Source: Glandiceps talaboti
Taxonomy: Eukaryota; Hemichordata; Enteropneusta; Spengelidae
Reading direction: 5' to 3'
DNA length: 64,000 nt
NCBI RefSeq assembly: GCF_964340395.1
Contig: NC_135550.1
Coordinates: 10,799,408 to 10,863,407, forward strand
The notes under the pieces are model-generated. The model worked only from the letters and a program-made list of their open reading frames with translations, was not told the origin of the DNA and made no database searches. Positions 40,085 to 53,449 of this stretch are shown piece by piece. The number at the start of each line of letters is the position of its first letter. Within the stretch, counting starts at the first letter, position 1. The translations under genes and the position numbers were made by a program.

Positions 40085-41640
40085 TGGGCTCCGTCCGTCC
40101 GTGCGTTTGTGTTGGCGTCCGTCCATATTAATACGTCATTTCTCACACATGCAATATCCAATTTCTTTCAAACCTGACACAAAGGTGACATATCATGTGG
40201 GACATACGCACATCACGTCAATGGTGGCCATATTTGGACTTAAAAATCAATATTTACTGCATAACTCAAAAACTGTAATACACAGACACTCCATCAAGTG
40301 TCTACCCCCATTTTATCAGATTTTTGAGACCTTGGCTTTCAGGGTCAATTATCAAAATCAAGCCAATTCCTGCCTATCACTGTATCAGAGACCTATTGTA
40401 GTGTTTCCATATTGCCAATTTCTTTTAAATCATGTTTACAAGTAATATTGAAGAAAAGAACTATACACAAACATTATCTTTGGTGCTCATATTACTTTTA
40501 CTGAATGGCAGCCATATTTGTTGTTGCAAATAATTATTTACTGCATAACTCAACAACTAATACAGAGATGCCATTCAAGTGTCTACCCCAATATTATCAG
40601 ATGCAAGCTATCTTTTCAGACCTTGACCTTTGACCTCAGGGCTAATTATCAAAATCAAGCCAATTCCTACCAATCACAGACACATTGTCGTGTTTACATA
40701 TTGCCAATTTCTTTTAAATCATGTTTACAAGAAGTATTGAAGAAAAGAAGTATACACAAGCATTAATTTTGGTGTTCATGTAATTTTTACTGAATGGCAA
40801 CCATATTTGTAGTAAACAATCACTATGTTTAATACTGCATAACTAAACAACTTCAATCATAGACTCTATTCATTGACCATCAAAATTAAGTTATAACTTA
40901 CATATTGCAGACACTTTGTAGCAGCGATATGTGGCTATTGTCTTTTAGATCACGTCTATAGATAATATAGAATCAGATAAACATATTCATGCATTACGTT
41001 GGCTGTTCATATAACTTCTTACCCAATGGCAGCTGTATTTGAAGTGAACAATCATGATGTACCAATTAACTCAAAAACGTTAATACATGGAGGCTGCATT
41101 AAAGTGACTACCCCTATATTGCCAGGTTTAAACTTTCTTTCTAGTCAGTCACTTTGACCTAGACCTGACTCTTCAGGTTCAGTTACTGAAATTCAGCAAT
41201 TCCCTGCATTATCACCGACACTTTGCAGTATTTATTTGTTGCCACCAATTTCTACAGATAATGCAGAGACACTTTGTAGCAACTATATGTGGCTATTGTC
41301 TTTTAGATCACGTCTATAGATAATACAGAATCAGATAAACATATTCATGCATTACGTTTGCTGTTCATATAACTTCTTACCCAATGGCAGCCATATTTGA
41401 AGTGAACAATCATGATGTACCAATTAACTCAAAAACGTTAATACATGGAGGCTGCATTAAAGTGACTATCCCTATATTGCCAGGTTTAAACTTTCTTTCT
41501 AGTCATTCACTTTGACCTAGACTTGACTCTTCAGGTTCAGTTACTGAAATTCAGCAATTCCCTGCATTATCACCGACACTTTACAGTATTTATTTGTTGC
41601 CACCAATTTCTTTTTAAATCATGTCTCCATTCAGTCACAT
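40085..41640. repeat. Degenerate tandem array of about 300-345-bp units
   Basis: Recurring blocks are AATGGCAGCCATATTTG, TGCATAACTCAA, AAGTGTCTACCCC, GACCTTGACCTTTGACCT and TTGCCAATTTCTTTTAAATC. The last two units (about 40915-41240 and 41265-41600) are nearly identical over long stretches, for example TTTTAGATCACGTCTATAGA. The earlier units are much older. A GTCCGTCCGTGCG segment lies at the left edge, beside a G-run. No gene. Confidence 0.8.
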
Positions 41641-42564
41641 TTGAGGTGGACCTATGTGTTCTATGAAGACTTGCTGTTTATCAAAGTTACTTATGTACCA
41701 TATTGGCAAAACAGAGTTGTACAAGTGTGGGAAGTTGATTGACTATAATTTTATCACAAATGATCCAGGGACATTCTTATGTGACATTTAAGATTAAAGA
41801 ATGATCCTGGAACATTCAATTCAGTAATGTCACTGTTAGGAAATTGTAATTGTGTAGGAGTCAGTAGTAAAATTAACAGATCCTGACCTTTGTAGTTGTT
41901 TAGTTTAGTAGAAAAACAATGTCTGATAACAATGATGATGATGACAGAAAAGGTCAGTAAGTATTAGTATTATGAACTCATCACTTCAGGTATGGGAATC
42001 TTAAAAACAGTCTTTTTCTCTTTTATTTGAAGAAAATTGTCAGCACAATTAAAAACAAGTGAAGTATGCAAATATCACGGAATTCGTTATAAATGTCAAT
42101 GATGAATACACTGCATCTGATCTCTGGGATATAATGATTATCATGGTTAATACTAGTGTTGCCATTCATCAATGCAATGCTTCTGTACACTCTCCTGAAA
42201 AAGGTACGCTACCTCATGGCCTCTGGCATGACATGTTCTACTGTTGCCAAAAAGAGAGGCCCAGTAGATTGTTAATGACGTGATGATGTATGAAATTCCA
42301 GGGCACTTTACAATAGATTTTATTTCCAATGGCACTCAATATCACACACTCATGTTGGCAGTTTCCTGATAAGGGTGTACAATATTTGAAATTCTGAACG
42401 GGGCACTGGCACTCATGTATGTGTAACCCTATTGGCAAGAGCAACTATTTGAACAAATAGTGTTTAACGCCATCCTTTACAACTCTTGAGAATAAACCAG
42501 TGTGCTATCAAAAATGCCATCAAACTTCACATACAAATTCATCCGAAAATGGTCAATCTTCGTG
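41641..42564. other. Intergenic, no gene recognised
   Basis: Lies downstream of the taspase stop codon, which is on the minus strand. It may hold the 3' UTR near 42.5 kb. No other feature was seen. Confidence 0.5.
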
Positions 42565-44260
42565 TCACCTGACATCTGCAAGTATTCCTTCTAAAGCCAA
42601 TGATTTTCCAGCAACACCACTTTCAGGCAGTCTGGATATTCTTGTCTGTTGAAAGAGCAAAAATGCATTACTGAGACTCTTGCATTGAAAGAACAATGCA
42701 AAAATTCACCATATCACAATGCCAGATTATCTAAGAGATGAGAAAGTTTTTGCTTAATAAATTTAACTTGTACTCTCATCATATTTTGTCTATACCTGTC
42801 TCATGACAAACATCAAATCACCTGGATATATTTACTTTAAGAAATCAGCGTTGTCTAACACGCCTTGGCTGGTAAAGAATAATTCAAAACATACCTTTGG
42901 TTTTTGATCAGCAGCTGACATATATCCTATACACATACTGTCTGTTGTATGTGCCCACACTAACTCCGTTTGATGGTCTTCGTGTCGTAAAATTAGTGCA
43001 CCACCTTGTTTACTGGCTACTTTGGCAAGGAACGGAGACTCTGTCATCAAATCAAAATCAAAATTTATTGACAATCTTTATATCACTACAGTAATACATT
43101 ACAAGTAAGAGTAAATACTCATTTGTTTGTTTGTTGCGTAAAATTCGATAAATAATCATGGAAAGATAAGTTTTTGAGAACTTCATTCTAAGTGTAAACC
43201 TAATTTGATTTTATGTGATTTTATTTGATTTATTTCAGCAATTTAACAATGACCTGTGTAGAATCAACTTATCTTTAGTGTCTGACACAAAATTCCATTT
43301 GGTTACATAAGTGTATTTAGTTTCCTAGATAAAGAGGTTTCCAGGGTTAAAGTTCAGGGTTGCTGCTAAATGATTGGAACAAATGAAGGCTATGCAGGCT
43401 GATATTGGATGATTTTAGGTATGTGATCTGTGTCAGGTACAAAAATTTAGTGTGAATGGAGTCCCAAATCCTGCTCAATACTTTGTGCTGCCTCAGAGTG
43501 AAACTCACGCTTGTAGTGTAGTATTTATACATACAATGATGCTACAAATATGCATAGCAACTAAACAAACAAAAAACCAAGTAAGCATAGCAACTAAACA
43601 AACAAAAAAGCAGTATCACATTACCAAGGAAATCTTGCTTGAAGACCTGACTAACGGCTTGTGTCATGTTTTCTGCATTTAATGCACATTCAGTACATCT
43701 TCTTGCTAGCATAGTTTTCAGTAAATGTTCACCACACCCTATAAAAAGAGGATTACATCGCATCTAAATAACATATATCTTGGATAATTATGGGTTTTTA
43801 TTCTATCATTAATTTACACTTTCCTTGAATAGGGTATATGTTTATGTGAGTAAATACTATTGTAAATATCTATTTACATAAGTGAAATATTTATGTAAAT
43901 AAGTGAATAAATATGATATTTATGTAAATAAGCTAGTAAATATGACATTTATGTAAATAAGCTAGTAAATATGATATTTATGTAAATAAGTGAGTAAATA
44001 CATTTGTACTTCTGAAAACAATGTGTCAAGAAGTGCTTCTGTCATTATTTTTCACTTCTTCATTCATAGATCTACATTCAGTGAGTGACACATGTATCTT
44101 ACAGGAGAAAAATCCAATAATCGCTGAAAGTCTGCTTGTAACATGCATATTTTACATGTAAGTTGTTCCCCGAGAATGATTTAGACAGAAAAGAAACAGG
44201 CTTCACACAGATCAATCATTACAAATATAAACACCACGACTCCAACCTCAACTGATACAA

Positions 44261-44315
<55 letters not shown>

Positions 44316-47300
44316 GTCACTGGAACCCTGAAACTATTGCATTTATTCAAAGTTACAAATAGGCTATATCTTGACAACATGCATTCACAGTCATAGACCA
44401 CCATGTAGTAAATATTGTAAACTCATTGACTGCTTTGGGGTAAATTATGAGTCCATCTATTTGTGACAATCTAACCAAGACCATCATTTTAGGCCAACAA
44501 TAGCCGGTCCATTTGCAGCCAAAATCTACATTACACACAATGTGCATTGGTGTCTGGTTATCAACATGGGTGGTATTAGTAAGAGTGGCATTGTTTATAT
44601 TTATAATGAGGCAGTGTATCTAAAGCTTCTTTCTCATATATCTAAATCGTATTAGGGAAACATAAATGTAAAAATGTATATTACACATGGCTTTTCTGTG
44701 AGCATTGGATTTTTTCCTGTAATAGTACAAGAAGATTATATAGTTTTATGACTCTATATTCGAGTCTTTATCATTATTAGTAAGTTGTTGCATTGTAATG
44801 CTGTAACATACTGTAATGACCATGGATGCAATAACAGAATCATCTTCCAAATCAAGTTGTCTCTTTTTTGGAATACTAAAAAATGAAGATTTTGAGCTGG
44901 ATAATGATGATTGTTCTCACCTGTGGTACTACAAGCTGCATATACAGAATGACTTGATGATTGATTGACTGCCCAACATCCACATCCATACACTGCTGCC
45001 TGCAATACATAGTCATTTACAAATCAAAATTGCATAATTTATATGATTCAACTATACAAGGATAAAATTGAATATATCAACTGTAGACTTAGTTTGTATT
45101 ATATTTTGTCATATTCCTAAAAGTCCTTCTGAAATATATTTTATCATTTTATGTATTACTAATTGTCTGCACATACATAACCTATAACGTGCGATATAAT
45201 AATCAACATGTACAGTGCACATTCTATGCAGAATGCGTCCTATTCACTGAGTATCGAATTCAACACATAAATATATAATATGATGTCGTCTTGTCTTGAC
45301 TACATCAAACATACTAGTACGACGCACATCATGTCACGTTTTAATTCTGTTTCATCAACAAAAATAGTATTAAAGATAAATTACAAAAAAAAAAAAAATC
45401 AAGAAGACTGCTGAGTCTACTGTAGACTATGTTCACCTGATCTCAGTGGGCTGAGACCTGATGTGGTATTCAAAATATAATAGTTTTTACTGTTAAGAAA
45501 TTGTCTGTATAAATTTGAGAAACTTTGATGTCGTAAAACAGCAAAATTTGCATAAAATCATACCCAGGGTGCAAGAAAACTACTGTTACCTTTGTAAAAT
45601 TGACACACACTCCACATGCATTGATATGTGGGATTTTTCGTGGTGAAAGTTATGTTCTATTTATATTACCTAGCGTCTTCCGACCACAAGGGGATGAGAT
45701 TCAATAAACAATGTACATGTACAAATGTCTTTACCTGGGTAGGAGTAGAAATAGATGAACCATTCCCTGATATGTTAATCAGATAACATATTTCTTCACT
45801 TACCTGCCCTACTCTGCCTGGTTGTTTTAATGCTATGCCACCACTTGACACACCACTACTTATATTACCATGGCAATCAATACATATGGCTCCAACTGTG
45901 TCCAAGAGTTTGTCTTTTTCATCATGCTGAGATATATATAAACATTAAAATGAATAGAAACGTAACATTTATGTTCATTTTAGAACACTTTTTACGTACA
46001 CATTCAGATCTTTACTATTATCATTCTACTTATTTCTCAATCCATGCAGCACTGGCCATCGACTATATATACGAACACAGGATATAGAACAAGGTGCTTG
46101 AGCACCAAGTATATTCCACTAATACTATCATGGCTTCTTTGTGGTGATGACTTGATGATATTCATTAAAAAAACTACTTCCCCAGCTCTTGTTTTCACAC
46201 ACCTGCATTTACAGTTTACACTCAAACCAAGTCACAGTGATTGGTTGTCAATGACAACATGGTATTACATCAAATATACCATAAAGATAATATACAGATA
46301 ACATATGTAAGGTACCAATAGGTAAATCAAATCAGTGGTAAATTACAGCACAATACCTTTGTGGACACTGAAATTTTGATGTCTCAATTTCTCCTTTTCT
46401 GGTATAATATTTATGCACTGTAATTGAACATGAAGGTTTAGCAATTGCATGGGCTATGCAGAAGTTTAAGCAATATCTTAACAGTGATTTACGACAGGTA
46501 CAAAACACTGCTTACCACATCAGGGTCATCAACCTCTCTTTTCCTTTTCTTTGAACTGTAATTTTGCGTTTGGGCTGCAGCTTTTAGTTTTTGTGTGTAT
46601 TTCCTGTACGCTGACAGACTACTCTCCGTAATGTGTCCATCTGGAACAATTTCTTCTATTCCATGATCTTTTGCCCATTTGTGAGCCCCTTCACCTGTAA
46701 GAAAACTGAGAAATAATGTCTGTGACTGATAATTATTCAACATGATTTGATTCAGCATACACAATATGATTTCCAATTTTATTTTCGATAACATTTAAGT
46801 CTCTACTTTCTGATATGTATGATTTGTGTTGTTTTGTTTCGAAGATACAACATATTCACTAGCTAGTTTCTACCATATTTTAGACAATGTTTCTTTTTAT
46901 ATTTCCAAGTCTGAAATCATTGAACAAATTGCACGCAATGACCATTGTGAAACCTTGTAGTGGTTTGTTTCTAAAACATATTTACTAAGTTTCAATTTCA
47001 CTGTTTCATTTTGAAAACATGAACTATTTACCAACTTTTTCCATATTCCACAGGTTTTATATTGAGTTGATATATGAATAAGTAAACTGTATATAACTAT
47101 AACAAACTGCATTGTAAATTATTCTTGTAGAATGTTTTCATTCTTACCAAGGTGGTATTCTTCCTAGTGACATAAGGCCTTTGCTTTCTTCTTTTAATAT
47201 ACAGTGAGCTACTTTGATGGGGTTTTTGATACCTGCAATGGGACAAAAGTCAACATGCGTGCTCAAATTAAAGTAATCGGTAATGTTAATCAAACAACAA

Positions 47301-48023
47301 CAATTTGTGATTACAGATCATTTGGGATGTTTATTCTAGGGAAATAGTATTCAGACATACATGTAAATCACAGAGTAAATATCTGGTAAATAAGTTACAT
47401 CTATGGTAAATGACGAAAATGTATTCTGATGCTGTAAAAGCATGGTTTGAAGGATTTCTTACTTTGCTACCGGTCTTCTTATCTAATAGTATGTTGCATT
47501 TTTTTAAATTTTATTTTATTTATTCAGGTAAACCAACGGGCATAAAGCCCATTTACAGGCACCTTTAGAAACAAATAAGGAAAAACAAGCACTAAAAAGA
47601 TGTTGCATTGAGTTATACAGTATGGGGATTATAATGTTCTCTTCATATTTGACAAGAAATCCAAAGATGATAACATGCCTATGACAGACCCTACTACATT
47701 TAAGACTAACCAAGATGATAAATGTACCTGCCAATGCCCCTACTGCACCAAAGCCCAGAGTCTGTCCATCCATGATACTTGCATCACATTCTACTATTCC
47801 ATCCATTGTTAGACAGGAACCAATCCCAGCATTTGTGCATGGATAGTCCTACAACACAAAATCAGGATTCATGTACAATATCCGAGGTTAATATTTGAAC
47901 AAAAATTTGTTGATACAACGTTTGTCACAAAAAATGCTATTGATATCAAGTACACATGTACAATTTGCAATGACCTTATTTGAACACACATATTAAAATC
48001 ATCATGCGTGTGAGGGTGTATGA

Positions 48024-48102
<79 letters not shown>

Positions 48103-49327
48103 TGAGTGAGTGAGAGTGTGTGTATATGTGTGTGTGTGTGTGTGTTGCGGATGAGATAATGATGTATGGAATGAATTATATCTCAGGTATTTCATTCAGT
48201 TTGAAAGTAACATACTGGTATTCATAATCTACTTTTCTTCAAACACTTGAAATAGTAACAAATTCTCAAGGAAAACATACTTTTGTCTACATTTCTAAAC
48301 AAGTTTTTGATTTATGTGAAAATTAAATTAACCCCTGCTGAGGGAAGATATCAGTCAGTGTTGCAGCCAGAGGGGGTTTTTGGGTCATTTGACACACATT
48401 TTTGGACCTGACCCACACTAAAATTGTATGCAAATAATGTTTAGCAACATGACCACGCCTATAGCAACAGCCAAATGATCATGTATATTGCATAGATAAC
48501 AACAGGGTTGGATAGGCAACTGCATAATCATTCAGCAAATATCAAGCATTGGGCCAGCATGTGTGTAAATATTTTGAAAAACTGTACAGTTGTGCTACAA
48601 TGCTATTGGTGCTTTTTTTGAATGTCTCCAAAAAATTGTATGATGACCCAGAAAAATCAAAGTTTCGGGACACTATGTCCCACTCTTTGAAAAGGCTGGC
48701 TGCAACACTGTATCAGTGGCATTCTACAACTTTGAGGATCTGCCATAAACAAACAATCCTGAGATTTTGAAGAGTCTTATGAATTATTGTGGTACCCCAC
48801 ATTTCTTTCCAGGTTTTAACATTGTATTTCTCTTAACAAATGTAGTGATAGACCTACCTCTAGGGTAACCACTGCTTCAGTCACTGCTTCTGTTGCTGAC
48901 TTGCCTTCTTTCATTAATTTCATTGCCTATGATATGGTTAACAAACACATCATCATTGATTATGTGTTATACTTTGAATAACGACATTTTTGAAGCAATC
49001 ACAGCTACTGGAATACCAGTTTCTTTTTTCCTTCGATAAATCTAAAAATTTGTATTTGTGTGTGTGTCAGTGTGTGCATGTATAACTGTCACAGTGCATG
49101 TGTGTGTGTATGTGAAAGGCTACAATATACATGTAAGAAGTGCATCTACAAAAATTAAAACATTACCGTATATAAATCTACGTTGTCATGGATGCAAAGC
49201 TTATCTAAAACAAAGATCAGTTTATACCATTTTTAATACAGGTTTTACAGATCACTTACCTTGCTACATGCTTCATGACAAGCTTTCTTGTACGTTTCTG
49301 CTTTACCTGGTGAATGGTACCCTGCAC
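42565..49327 (-). CDS. TASP1: Threonine aspartase 1 (taspase-1), 5' partial
   Basis: Ten exons: 49260-49327, 48858-48926, 47728-47848, 47148-47232, 46516-46705, 45804-45926, 44921-44999, 43625-43738, 42895-43040 and 42565-42645. They give 357 residues plus TGA, all in frame. Taspase-1 is an Ntn hydrolase that cleaves after Asp in nuclear regulators such as MLL family proteins and TFIIA. It activates by autocleavage at Asp|Thr, visible here as [11 protein letters not shown] in exon 45804-45926. Other landmarks in order are [102 protein letters not shown] and ISRLP. A Lys/Arg-rich KKRKRE patch precedes the cleavage site, where nuclear import signals lie in the family. Exon 46516-46705 must use the acceptor TTTCTCAG at 46706-46707, since the nearer CTTACAG breaks frame. 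The first exon (before GAG) was not located. Confidence 0.95.
44264..44313. repeat. (AC)n microsatellite
   Basis: AC dinucleotide run in a taspase intron. Confidence 0.98.
48007..48146. repeat. (GT)n microsatellite with (GA)GT interruptions
   Basis: Long GT run plus GAGT units in a taspase intron. Minus-strand frames across it (Thr-His repeats) are artefacts. Confidence 0.98.
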
Positions 49328-50920
49328 CTAAAAGGTTAGATAGCTATCTCGTCACCATGGCATTATGGCGGTGTCCTGCTTGCAGACGGCCGGATTTATG
49401 GACTCGATTCTGACATAATATATTTTGTATGCCAATTGCCCATGAAATGGAAAAAAGAAATGAAATGGAAATTGTCAGAATCGAGTCCCCACTTACACTT
49501 GCAAGCAGGACTAGCACCAAGCAATACAATTGTTACAAATTAGTTTACGCGTCGGTCAAATCATGGAAGTATAACCCACATACTTCCATGGTCAGTTCAT
49601 ACTTTCTATAATGTGTCTGCTATCTACAATCTTTGATATGTCATAATATTATTGTTCCGGGTTGTACAACATATTATAAATGTCAATAAAATAACGCCTG
49701 GGTTATTGAATTTCATTTTGAACCTTAGTCACTTTACCTACGTGAACTGCTACAAACGCTGGCGATCTCATTGGATTCATTTTCCAATTACTTTTTCTAG
49801 CTCTCAAGACAAATGGGATTCCGAGAATTTTAAATAACTAATTTGATTTGACGGGCCGATTCCTTTTCAATGGGCGCAGACATCTTGTTTATTACCCACA
49901 ATGCATTGTATGGCCTCCCTATCTTCCCCAAACAAATGTTCTTCCGTCAGCTGATTCGATCCGAAGCGAAGCTGACACTACCACAGTGCACTATAGTACT
50001 GAACTGTCGAGCAGGTAGTACTCACGCATACTTTGGATCACTGGATTTATTTTCATAGGTATTTAGCCAAGGTCGTCACTAGTTGTCAGGCCAAAAATAC
50101 ACAGTATTTGTTTGATTATTCGCGCAGTACACTTGTCTAGGTACAAAATATGCAAAATGCACAGCTAGGCTATATGAATTATTTGTTTTCATGCTAAAAT
50201 TCTGTAATTAAATTACACCCAAAAGAGTGGCAGGGCTTTAAAGGGTTAACCACCATTTTCCCCCTTTTTGGTTCTCACGAATAGTATCATTGAAAGTACA
50301 GTAGCATATTACAGAAAATGTTACATAAGATACATGCATGTGCATGTTGTATCTGATTTTGTAATGCTAATGACTGTGGTTATATTAATATTATGTGGTT
50401 GCACTAAATAACTCTATAACACATTTCAGTATATACTATTTTTAATTCTACCTGTCCTCTGATATTCATACTCCCTGGTATATCGAAGTTCATCCCACTA
50501 ATATTTATGTCAGGTACAAAATCTGTACAGGTTTTACCTGTTTCCCCCCCCCCCCCCCCCAAATCTCTGTCTACTATTGTATCAAAACCTTGGAAAAATC
50601 ACTGTAATGAGAAAAGAACCCATTCGTGATAAGTAGAATCAAAGTTAGGACACGTACCTTTATAACTTGCCACTCCAACAAAATTATACCATTCCAGGGT
50701 GGGGGAGATTTAAATATAAATGAAGCCTGCCCCATTGCGGTAGGAAGATGTACCAAGTTGTTGTCCATGGATGCTTCAGTAAATTTGATACAATTTACAC
50801 TCTACACTTTCATGGCCACTAATTTATTCATTTTTTTATATTCAATGTGACATAGATGTTGTGAAAGAAGAAGCAAAACTTGGATGGATTGTTTTCTTAC
50901 ATTGACACAAGGGTCACAAG

Positions 50921-51175
50921 ATGGTTCGTCACAGTAAACTGCAAAAAGAAGTTCTCAGTCTGTATCGACATTTCCTTCGGGTGGCAGCAGAGAAACCAGG
51001 TGCAAAAGTATATGTACAACAAGAATTTCGGAAACATGCACAGTTGCCAAGGACAGACACTTTAAGGATTGAATTTATGTTGAGACGAGGTAGAAGACAA
51101 CTTGAGATGCTACAGACTGGAACTATTGATCAGATTGGAAGCTTCCAAAGAGATGAAAAGGAAAGAAAGGAGTAA
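50921..51175 (+). CDS. SDHAF1: Succinate dehydrogenase assembly factor 1 (LYR-motif protein)
   Basis: A single-exon 84-residue protein starting MVRHSKLQKEVLSLYRHFLR. SDHAF1 is a mitochondrial matrix LYR-family factor that helps insert and protect the iron-sulfur clusters of the SDHB subunit of complex II. The LYR triad lies at about residues 14-16. The conserved stretch PGA...EFRKHAQLPRTDTLRIE and the basic RRGRRQLE segment (residues about 60-67) match the animal family. It is shorter than the human protein (115) because it lacks the variable C-terminal tail. It is the only plus-strand gene seen, lying between taspase-1 and glyoxalase I on the other strand. No upstream intron is needed, and a Met start directly after CACAAG fits. 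High confidence. Confidence 0.95.
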   Translation: MVRHSKLQKEVLSLYRHFLRVAAEKPGAKVYVQQEFRKHAQLPRTDTLRIEFMLRRGRRQLEMLQTGTIDQIGSFQRDEKERKE

Positions 51176-51296
51176 ACCGCTAATACCTGAGCATGAGCCA
51201 TAGCTGTGAGTCAGAGTTCAACATCCATGATGACAGATCTGAATTAGAATCTGATCAGGAAGGTGACTCACAGACAAACAAGTGTGGTGCACACCC

Positions 51297-51399
51297 TAGA
51301 CTGTAAGATACGTTGTGACGTTTCGCCCTCACCGGCCTCCTCTGTTAGGGGTTGGCTGATGTCTGAGGGCGCACCGTCACGGTGTACCTTTACAGACTA
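51297..51399. mobile_element. MULE-like MITE with 9-bp target duplication
   Basis: A 103-bp near-palindrome, TAGACTGTAAGATACGTTGT to the TACAGACTA end, about 120 bp after the SDHAF1 stop. Exact 9-bp duplications TGCACACCC flank it (51288-51296 with one shared base context, and 51400-51408). Same family as 23488-23589. It probably lies in the SDHAF1 3' UTR. Confidence 0.8.
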
Positions 51400-51893
51400 T
51401 GCACACCCTTGAGAGTGAAGGTAGCGATATCCCAGGTCATAATTCTGTTTCAGGCAAGACTGAAGTGGACACATTAGCTACTAGTGTAACATGTACATGT
51501 AGCATGTTTAAACCCCAATGTTTGAATCCTACAGTTCTGGATTAACTCCAAGGCAAGGAGGTTTAATACCATCATATCAGTGGAGCCATACGGATTCGAT
51601 AGGAACATTCTATTGTTCAGGACCAACTTCTGTGGTAGCTCTGTCAGACATATTTTAAACATTTTCCAAATATGTCTCCCAATATTGTTGGACTGAGTGC
51701 ATTTTTTATTACAAACTCAAATATTTTTGCTGCAATTTTTTTTAATTGTAATCCGAAGTTGGCCAATGACAAAGTAAATGAAGTGAACTGGCTTTATAAT
51801 GTTGTATTTTGCTACCACTAAGAGACCAAAAGAAAGAGGTTGTTATATTAAATTTTAGGGTTTAGGTATGGCCAGTGCATGCCATGTGTCTGC

Positions 51894-52264
51894 TACAACT
51901 GCCGACATCAGACCATGGACAACTGAACCTGTTACAAACAGGGTAAGTAAATAACTGAAGTGGATTAATAACACTTAGCATAGTATGTTGAATTGGAAGT
52001 CCATGCATAGACTTGTATTACACTCCATCATTTGATAAGAACTGTTTTATGGCCACTTCACATTCATAAACAAATTTAAGTTCCCCTGGCACTTCCTGTA
52101 CACAGAAAGAGGCCTTAAAACTGTTTTTTATCAAACCATGGTGTGTAATACAAGTCTCTGCTGTTCCAACATGCTGAGCCAAGTGTTATTAATCCAATTC
52201 ATTTGTTTACTTTCCCCGTTTGTAACAGTTTCCATTTGTCCACAGTTTAATGTCAGCAGTTGTA
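51894..52264. mobile_element. Long-armed inverted-repeat MITE
   Basis: Arms of roughly 150 bp: TACAACTGCCGACATCAGAC on the left mirrors GTTTAATGTCAGCAGTTGTA on the right. Further mirrored blocks include TGTTACAAAC, GGATTAATAACACTT and AGACTTGTATTACAC. Non-coding. Class not determined. Confidence 0.75.
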
Positions 52265-52328
52265 TTATCTTCAGTAGCCCAAAGTTTTACCACTTAGGAA
52301 ATACAGATTAAGAGTGAATTATGAATGG

Positions 52329-52582
52329 CAATAGGGAACTTGCAATCCAGACTGAGCATGCTCAGATGCAAAGGACTATGGGATTATCTGTGGTTGTTGT
52401 AATACCTAATCTGGAGCTACTGATAACCCAAACCTCCCACAATGGTCAGAGTAACTATGAATTGATTAGTTATGGTTACAAACAATGTATCAACATTGTT
52501 TACAATACTAATTGATTAGTATTTATTATCACATTTCCCATGATGCAACATTCAACATGGTGGGTTTGCAAGTTCCCTATTG
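52329..52582. mobile_element. Short inverted-repeat MITE
   Basis: Terminal repeats CAATAGGGAACTTGCAA and TTGCAAGTTCCCTATTG, perfect over 17 bp, enclose about 220 bp of non-coding sequence. Confidence 0.75.
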
Positions 52583-53103
52583 ACATGTTGTAGTTTTTTT
52601 AATTGAATGTATAGGATGAAATGTTATTGCTGGCAAACTCCTAGACTGCGTAAAATAGATTAGTGCTATACATATCGTCACACCCCTTGGTGTAGCAGTG
52701 TCCACCAAAGTTCACACCTCAAACAAATTTTCAACTCTTGGTTATGGCATAGGCATGTTTGCCTTGAAGACAGCCAATGGTATCGATATGGAAAGATGAT
52801 ACTAGGTCTGAACAATCACACATCTATAAATTTGAATAAACTTTGGAATAAAGCTCAAATGATGAGCTGTTTGGTAAATAAGTGCTCATAAAGTTTTAGC
52901 AGGAAAGAAATTCATTGTGTCTTGGTGAATGATAAGACTCAAGTAAGATCTGTAGAATGTTTCTGTCAAGTCACTTCCTGAGCTGTTATGTTGTGATGAA
53001 TGGGTACAATCTTTTGTCAATGAGTTTAAAAACAGGGTAGTGTCTTCATGCTTAAAGATGCTCCTTCATTGTTGAATTTCTGATCATGAATAGTTCACCA
53101 TAA

Positions 53104-53449
53104 GGTCTTTAAAAAATTGTGTGGTTCCGATTACACTCAATTTCACAATAGGTTGTGTCGGTAGATTTTTGTTCTTTGAGTTTTTTCATGTGTAACTAGT
53201 TCAGGTAGTTATGTTTTCCGTTGTTTTCCATATGGTTTCTGTGTTATTGGTTTCTTCTCATCAGATGTACAGCCAATATAAATTGGAAGAACAGTTCTAT
53301 AGTGTCAGTTTCCACATCCATTATTTCTTGCAAGACAAATATCGTGATTTTATATATTTTGTTCTCAAATACGTAAAAAAAAAGTTTAGGGTCGGCAGTG
53401 AAAAACTAGGTGGGGTTGGGTAACTGGAACCAAACAATTTTTTTAGGCC
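53104..53449. mobile_element. PIF/Harbinger-like MITE, copy 2
   Basis: Ends GGTCTTTAAAAAATTGTGTG and GGAACCAAACAATTTTTTTA then GGCC. Inverted relative to 9870-10224 and sharing its interior (for example CAATATAAATTGGAAGAA). TAA precedes it; the right flank has diverged to ATA. Confidence 0.7.

Noticed and set aside
49344-49529. Inverted pair CTGCTTGCAGACGG / CTTGCAAGCAGG with CGATTCTGACA blocks, and a similar motif at about 1420-1500
   Set aside because: It probably marks another small inverted repeat, but the arms are short and interrupted and no boundary or duplication could be set.
50452-50522. 71-nt minus-strand exon-like segment encoding FVPDINISGMNFDIPGSM
   Set aside because: It has a TACAG acceptor and a CAG|GTAGAA donor, but it does not carry the VHAG motif expected for the missing taspase first exon and matches no family I can name.
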